DNA from: Candidatus Atribacteria bacterium 1244-E10-H5-B2
Lineage (GTDB): Bacteria > Atribacterota > JS1 > SB-45 > 34-128
Direction: 5' to 3'
Assembly: GCA_003575245.1 (NCBI GenBank)
Contig: NMQN01000313.1
Location: forward strand, 1 to 9,034
DNA: 9,034 nucleotides
The notes under the pieces were generated by a model that saw nothing but the letters and a program-made list of their open reading frames with translations, did not search any database and was not told the DNA's origin. The translations under genes were made by a program, and so were the position numbers. Below are positions 4,903 through 9,034 of this stretch, piece by piece; position 1 is the first letter of the stretch; each line of letters begins with the position of its first letter.

Positions 4903-5848
4903 TAAGCTTAACTTTCAGTTTTTCAATCATATCTTTGGTTATTGCTTCCAGATTATAATCCGGAGACCATCCCCAATCTTCTCTAGCCGCACTGTCATCT
5001 AATCGGTTAGGCCAGGAATCAGCAATTGCCTGCCTCATTGGATCAACATCATAGTTTATTTTAAAATCTGGAATGTATTTTTTGATTTCCTGAGCGAGTT
5101 GCTCCGGATTAAAGCTTTCTGCGGTCACATTATAGGCATTCCTGTGTTTTAATCGGGGAGGGTCAGCTTCCATCAGATTAACTGCGGCTTTTAGACCATC
5201 AGGCATATACATCATATCCAGATAAGTATCTTTATTTAAAAAGCAGGTATATTTTTTGTTTTTTAATGCTTCGTAAAAGATCTCCACGGCATAATCGGTA
5301 GTTCCTCCACCGGGAAGGGCAACATAAGAGATGATTCCCGGAAAGCGTACTCCTCTGGTATCTACTCCATATTTTGAATGATAGTAATCACAAAGCAGCT
5401 CTCCTGTAACCTTGGTTAATCCATAGATGGTATTAGGTCTTTGAATTGTCTCTTGGGGGGTATTATCTTTAGGTGTAGAAGGGCCAAAAGCGGCGATCGA
5501 ACTGGGAGTGAAGACGGAACATTTATATTCCCTGGCTATTTCCAGCATATTGTAAAGGCCATTAATGTTTACCTTCCAGGCCAATTGGGGATTCTTTTCA
5601 CCGCATGCAGAGAGGATAGCGGCAAGATGGAATATGGTATCTATTTTATGGTCCCTTACTGCAGCAAAAATCGCTTGATCATCTAAACAGTCTATATGCT
5701 CAAAAGGCTCTATTTGGTTAATTTTTTCGCCAGAGATTCGCTTAATGTCTGAGGCAACAACATTTTCTTTCCCATACTTTTTCCTTAAAAAAACGGTAAG
5801 CTCAGACCCGATTTGACCTAAAGCGCCAGTTATTAAAATTTTTTTCAT
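4886..5848 (-). CDS. tdh: L-threonine 3-dehydrogenase, short-chain (epimerase-like) type
   Basis: This enzyme oxidises L-threonine to 2-amino-3-oxobutyrate with NAD+ in the cytoplasm and supplies the substrate of Kbl. It belongs to the extended SDR/epimerase-type threonine dehydrogenases, not the zinc alcohol-dehydrogenase type of E. coli. Visible are the NAD-binding GALGQIG (8-14), HLAAILS (74-80), the catalytic SS at 116-117 with Y142-x3-K146 (YGLTK), and the family hallmarks FPGIIS (169-174), PGGGTTDYAVEIFY (179-192), DMMYMPDG (211-218) and, near the C-terminus, IADSWPNRLDDSAAREDWGW. The length of 320 residues is normal. Its ATG overlaps the TGA of the upstream creatininase-family gene (ATGA), with only a weak ribosome site, so translational coupling is likely. 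Confidence 0.92.
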   Translation of the reverse strand: MKKILITGALGQIGSELTVFLRKKYGKENVVASDIKRISGEKINQIEPFEHIDCLDDQAIFAAVRDHKIDTIFHLAAILSACGEKNPQLAWKVNINGLYNMLEIAREYKCSVFTPSSIAAFGPSTPKDNTPQETIQRPNTIYGLTKVTGELLCDYYHSKYGVDTRGVRFPGIISYVALPGGGTTDYAVEIFYEALKNKKYTCFLNKDTYLDMMYMPDGLKAAVNLMEADPPRLKHRNAYNVTAESFNPEQLAQEIKKYIPDFKINYDVDPMRQAIADSWPNRLDDSAAREDWGWSPDYNLEAITKDMIEKLKVKLKLINQ

Positions 5849-6606
5849 AATTGTTCTATCACTTCAATAAGTCTAAAGACTAAATGATCGTGGTATTTTT
5901 TACCTTTTTCTATAGAGGCAAGCGAAGGATGTCCAACAGATCCACCAGAAATTTCACCAATCTTTTTAGTAGACTCTTCTATACTAGGAACGTAACATAA
6001 AGTATCATTGCGGTTTCTCGGGTCTATATGATATAGTTTTGTTTCTTCTGGGACATAATCCTTAGATTTATTTTTATCGACTAACTTTGGATATTTGTAT
6101 AACATCTCAGAACCCTCTATTTCGTCGGCGTGTCCAACAGGACCAAATCCTAATTTATCCACAATCTCTTTACTCATATAAGCAGGATCAAAGATGATAA
6201 CTTTAACACCAAGCTTTCTTTGTGCTCTTTCAGCAGCAATTTGCATCCAAATTAAGTTTACTATCCTATGTCCGTTTATAGTAATAAATTTTTTAAACCC
6301 GTGTTTTGCTAGGGACTGTATGATATCATACAATAATTCAATTAAAATTTCGGCTCTTACATTAATCGTACCGGGTAATGCTAAGTGGTGTGGTGCCCAT
6401 CCCGTCCAAATTGGTGGAGCGATCAGAACCCCAGTTTTTTCACTAGCATCTCCAGCCAAAGATATTGCAGTAAAAGTATCTGTACCTAAAGGTAGCCAAG
6501 TACCATGTTGCTCAGTACTGCCTACCGGCATTATTATCCTATCGTCCCTTTCAAGATAATTTTTAACATCCGTCCATTTCAATTCTTGAAGCTTATTACT
6601 TTTCAC
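5845..6606 (-). CDS. Creatininase-family metal-dependent amidohydrolase
   Basis: Proteins of this family are cytoplasmic metal-dependent hydrolases of cyclic or linear amide bonds (creatinine, formamides and others). Here PVGSTEQHGTWLPLGTD (27-43) supplies likely ligands E32, H34 and D43. NGHRIVN (111-117) supplies H113, and HADEIEGSEM (159-168) supplies E162. The usual NGHGGN is changed to NGHRIVN, so the pocket probably differs from characterised members. The length of 253 residues is normal. Translation starts at GTG with AGGAG eight bases upstream; no better ATG is available. It lies 33 bases after livF and overlaps tdh by four bases, so it belongs to the same operon. Its substrate is unknown; a compound imported by the Liv system, or an amide linked to amino-acid breakdown, is a guess from context. 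Confidence 0.85.
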   Translation of the reverse strand: MKSNKLQELKWTDVKNYLERDDRIIMPVGSTEQHGTWLPLGTDTFTAISLAGDASEKTGVLIAPPIWTGWAPHHLALPGTINVRAEILIELLYDIIQSLAKHGFKKFITINGHRIVNLIWMQIAAERAQRKLGVKVIIFDPAYMSKEIVDKLGFGPVGHADEIEGSEMLYKYPKLVDKNKSKDYVPEETKLYHIDPRNRNDTLCYVPSIEESTKKIGEISGGSVGHPSLASIEKGKKYHDHLVFRLIEVIEQL

Positions 6607-6639
6607 AATATCTACTCCTCTCTAAATTAAAGTGTTTTA

Positions 6640-7344
6640 TTATAATCCCAAGTAAGCTTTTTTTACATGCGGATTTTTAAGCATTTTACTTCCGGTGTCT
6701 TCTAAAATTATAGAACCATTTTCTAATAGATAAGATCTATCAGCTAACTCTAATACTTGAGAAACATGTTGCTCAACTATTATTATAGTTAATCCATGTT
6801 TATTTAATTTTTCGATAGTTTGAAAAAGTGATATAACAAGGTTAGGAGCCAAACCAAGTGAAGGTTCATCTAAAAGAAGTAATTTAGGTTTCGACATTAA
6901 AGCTCGAGCAATAGCTAACATTTGGCTTTCTCCTCCTGACAAAGTTTGAGCTTCCTGATTTTTTCTTTCAGCGATTATAGGGAAAAATTCAAAGGTTTGT
7001 TTTAATAAATCTTGACGAAAAATTCTAATGTCTTTTAAATAATTTCCTATCTCAAGGTTTTCTAAGACCGTCAATTTAGGGAAAAGCCTTCGTCCCTCCG
7101 GCACCAATGTAATCCCTTTTTTAACAATATTATAAGGAAGAAGACGATCAATTCTTTCACCTTCATAAAATATTGTACCTTTTTTAGGTGTTAATAAACC
7201 CATTATAGTACGCATTATAGTTGTCTTCCCAGAACCATTAGGACCAATTATAGCCAATATCTCTCCTTGTCTAACATTTAAGGAAATATTCCTTAAAATC
7301 TTGGTCTCTCCATAATATGCGTCGATAGATTTTATCTCTAACAT
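6640..7344 (-). CDS. livF: Branched-chain amino acid ABC transporter ATPase, LivF type
   Basis: This is one of the two cytoplasmic ATPases that power a HAAT-family importer for branched-chain amino acids or related amides and organic acids. Walker A is GPNGSGKTT (34-42), the signature LSGGE is at 135-139, Walker B LLLLDE at 155-160 and the switch histidine H193 in EQH. The segments VPEGRRLFPKLTVLENL (81-97) and AYLGL at the C-terminus are characteristic of LivF. The length of 234 residues is normal. The ribosome site before the ATG is weak. It follows livG by 31 bases and precedes the creatininase-family gene by 33. The solute-binding protein that would define the substrate is not in the window. 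Confidence 0.93.
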   Translation of the reverse strand: MLEIKSIDAYYGETKILRNISLNVRQGEILAIIGPNGSGKTTIMRTIMGLLTPKKGTIFYEGERIDRLLPYNIVKKGITLVPEGRRLFPKLTVLENLEIGNYLKDIRIFRQDLLKQTFEFFPIIAERKNQEAQTLSGGESQMLAIARALMSKPKLLLLDEPSLGLAPNLVISLFQTIEKLNKHGLTIIIVEQHVSQVLELADRSYLLENGSIILEDTGSKMLKNPHVKKAYLGL

Positions 7345-7375
7345 TTCTCAACATCTCGATTCTTTATTTTAATTT

Positions 7376-8110
7376 TTAAAATTTATACTGATCACCAAGG
7401 TATGCTTTAATTACCTTCTCATCTTTTGTTACTTCTTCTGGTCTTCCTTGAGCAATTAATTCTCCGTGATCTAAAACTAAAATCTGGCTGGCTACATTCA
7501 TAACCGCTTTCATCACATGTTCCACCATAATAATTGTCAACCCTTCAAGGCTTACTTTTCTGATAATATTAAGAAATTCATCAACTTCTGTTGGATTAAG
7601 ACCAGCAGCTACCTCATCCAATAGAAGTAATTTGGCACCAGTGGCTAAGGCTTGAGCAAAGCCTAATCTCTTTTTGTCTGCAATAGGTATTCCTCCTGCT
7701 ATTTTATTAATTTTGCTGATTAATCCCATAACCTGAGAAATATAAATAGCATACTCTTTGGCATCTCTATAATTATTATGGCGCAATAAAGCTGCTGTAA
7801 TAATGTTCTCTAAAATTGTAAGAGTAGATAATGGCCTTACCACCTGAAACGTACGACCTATACCTAACTGACAAATCCTGTGTGGTTTTAAATTAGTAAT
7901 ATCTCGATCCTGAAAATAAATGTGCCCTTCATCTGGTTTTAAAAAACCTGTGATAAGATTAAAAAGAGTTGTTTTACCTGCACCGTTAGGACCTATTAAT
8001 CCTATAATATCTTTCTCTTGGGCTTGGAAAGAAACCTGATTAACTGCTTTGACTCCGCCAAAACTTTTTGAAACTCCCCTTATTTGGAATATAATATTAG
8101 ATTTTTGCAT
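7376..8110 (-). CDS. livG: Branched-chain amino acid ABC transporter ATPase, LivG type, degenerate signature
   Basis: This is the partner ATPase of LivF. Walker A is GPNGAGKTT (40-48), IGRTFQVVRPLSTLTILENI (84-103) is typical of LivG, Walker B LLLLDEVAAGLNPTE spans 161-175, and the switch histidine is H198. The ABC signature (about 139-148) reads GGIPIADKKR in place of LSGGQ-like or LPYGQQ-like motifs, so its glycines are lost there. Signature variants of the general form LxLAxxKRLE occur in some LivG homologues, so this may be a subfamily trait and not a defect. The length of 244 residues is normal. AGAGG lies about 11 bases upstream of the ATG, and the livM stop is only three bases away. 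Confidence 0.92.
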   Translation of the reverse strand: MQKSNIIFQIRGVSKSFGGVKAVNQVSFQAQEKDIIGLIGPNGAGKTTLFNLITGFLKPDEGHIYFQDRDITNLKPHRICQLGIGRTFQVVRPLSTLTILENIITAALLRHNNYRDAKEYAIYISQVMGLISKINKIAGGIPIADKKRLGFAQALATGAKLLLLDEVAAGLNPTEVDEFLNIIRKVSLEGLTIIMVEHVMKAVMNVASQILVLDHGELIAQGRPEEVTKDEKVIKAYLGDQYKF

Positions 8111-8113
8111 AGT

Positions 8114-9031
8114 CTATTTTTCCTCTCTTACTGTATTATCCTTACTAATACTATATTTTGTACGTATTTTAGTTAATATTCCTATAATCCCTTGTGGTGC
8201 AGATGTACCTATTATCAGAATAATTAATCCAGCAAAGACGATACCAAGACCCGCAACTCGTCCTCCAAATGTTGCGCGGAAGTATTCCCATAAAGGCATG
8301 ATAATAGCAGATCCAATTAACGGACCGAAGAGAGTTCCTTTTCCACCCCCAACCGCTATAACCATAAAGATTACAGAATTAGTAAGTGACATAAGGTCGT
8401 TTGGGTGTATATAAAGGACATACTGGGCATAAAAAGAACCTCCTATAGCCATTAAAGAAGCAGAAATTGCGAAAGCATATGATTTGTATAAGGCTGTATC
8501 AATACCAAGTGCTTCTGCCATCGTTTCATCTTCTCTAATTGCAATGGAATACTTCCCAATTTTCGATCTACTGATAGAGTAAGTAATAAACATTCCAATA
8601 ATTAAAAAGCTGAGAATAATGTAATAATAGGGGATTTTACTAAAAAAGATAAAATTAACAGGATTACTTTGAAAAGGGATAATAATACCCCTCGAACCCT
8701 CAACCCATTTCCAAGTAAGAAATAAGATTCTGATAGTTTCAGCAAAACCAATAGTGAAAAATACAAAATACGGGCCCTTCATTCGCAATGAAGGGTAACC
8801 CATAATAATGGCTAAAACACCAGCAAATACAGCGCCTATTATCATTCCTATCCAAGGTGAAATGCCAAATTTAAGAAATAAAATAGTAGAAGTATACGCC
8901 CCTATGCCATAATAAGCTGCATGTCCTAAAGAAGCCTGTCCGCAATATCCACCCACAATATTCCAGGCATTCCCTAAGAAAGCATAGAGCAATACAGTAA
9001 TTGCAATATCTAAAAAATAAGGATTTTTCAT
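8114..9031 (-). CDS. livM: Branched-chain amino acid ABC transporter permease, LivM type (start at window edge)
   Basis: This integral membrane protein forms the translocation channel together with a LivH partner, which is not in the window. GGYCGQASLGHAAYYGIGAY (27-46), LRMKGPYFVFFTIGFAE (82-98), the ATPase-contacting EAA-like loop GKYSIAIREDETMAEALGID (159-178) and GGKGTLFGPLIG (229-240) are all typical. About eight hydrophobic segments are visible. The frame opens with ATG at 9029-9031, three bases from the window end, so neither a ribosome site nor an earlier in-frame start can be examined. LivM proteins often have a somewhat longer N-terminus, so the true start may lie outside. Confidence 0.9.
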   Translation of the reverse strand: MKNPYFLDIAITVLLYAFLGNAWNIVGGYCGQASLGHAAYYGIGAYTSTILFLKFGISPWIGMIIGAVFAGVLAIIMGYPSLRMKGPYFVFFTIGFAETIRILFLTWKWVEGSRGIIIPFQSNPVNFIFFSKIPYYYIILSFLIIGMFITYSISRSKIGKYSIAIREDETMAEALGIDTALYKSYAFAISASLMAIGGSFYAQYVLYIHPNDLMSLTNSVIFMVIAVGGGKGTLFGPLIGSAIIMPLWEYFRATFGGRVAGLGIVFAGLIILIIGTSAPQGIIGILTKIRTKYSISKDNTVREEK

Positions 9032-9034
9032 AAA

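Overview
The window looks like a piece of an AT-rich bacterial chromosome, probably from a fermentative, amino-acid-using anaerobe. The sequence alone does not fix the phylum; Firmicutes-like or Atribacterota-like lineages would both fit. Every gene I can support lies on the minus strand, so transcription runs from high to low coordinates. I see no rRNA, tRNA or CRISPR array.

Right part (about 3601-9031): a tightly packed run encoding, in order of transcription, a branched-chain-amino-acid-type ABC permease (livM, at the window edge), its two ATPases (livG, livF), a creatininase-family amidohydrolase, an SDR-type L-threonine 3-dehydrogenase (tdh) and glycine C-acetyltransferase (kbl). Gaps are 3, 31, 33, -4 (ATGA overlap) and 52 bases. 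Tdh and Kbl together convert threonine to glycine and acetyl-CoA. The Liv genes would bring in amino acids or related compounds.

Middle part (about 2551-3600): a FolT-like ECF transporter S component (folate uptake) in a structured setting. Upstream of it are two hairpins and an 18-codon leader ORF whose stop overlaps the folT start. The loop of the second hairpin carries ACCTTT, complementary to the leader ORF's Shine-Dalgarno AAAGGT, which is the layout of a translational riboswitch. I could not match it to a known class, including THF. A perfect 48-bp copy of this hairpin segment occurs again downstream of folT (2551-2598), preceded by a 117-base nested hairpin (2612-2728). Folate uptake fits glycine production, because the glycine cleavage system needs tetrahydrofolate; that link is inference.

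Left part (1 to about 2550): the end of an integrated mobile element with visibly higher G+C. It carries a tyrosine recombinase with all six catalytic residues and a consensus sigma-70 promoter, a small MerR-type regulator next to an 11-bp inverted repeat, a small Cys3His protein, and a hypothetical gene running off the left edge. The likely element end is a 29-bp imperfect palindrome (2522-2550) that stops exactly where the 48-bp repeat begins. This suggests the element inserted just behind a second copy of the regulatory hairpin and cut it off from its former gene.
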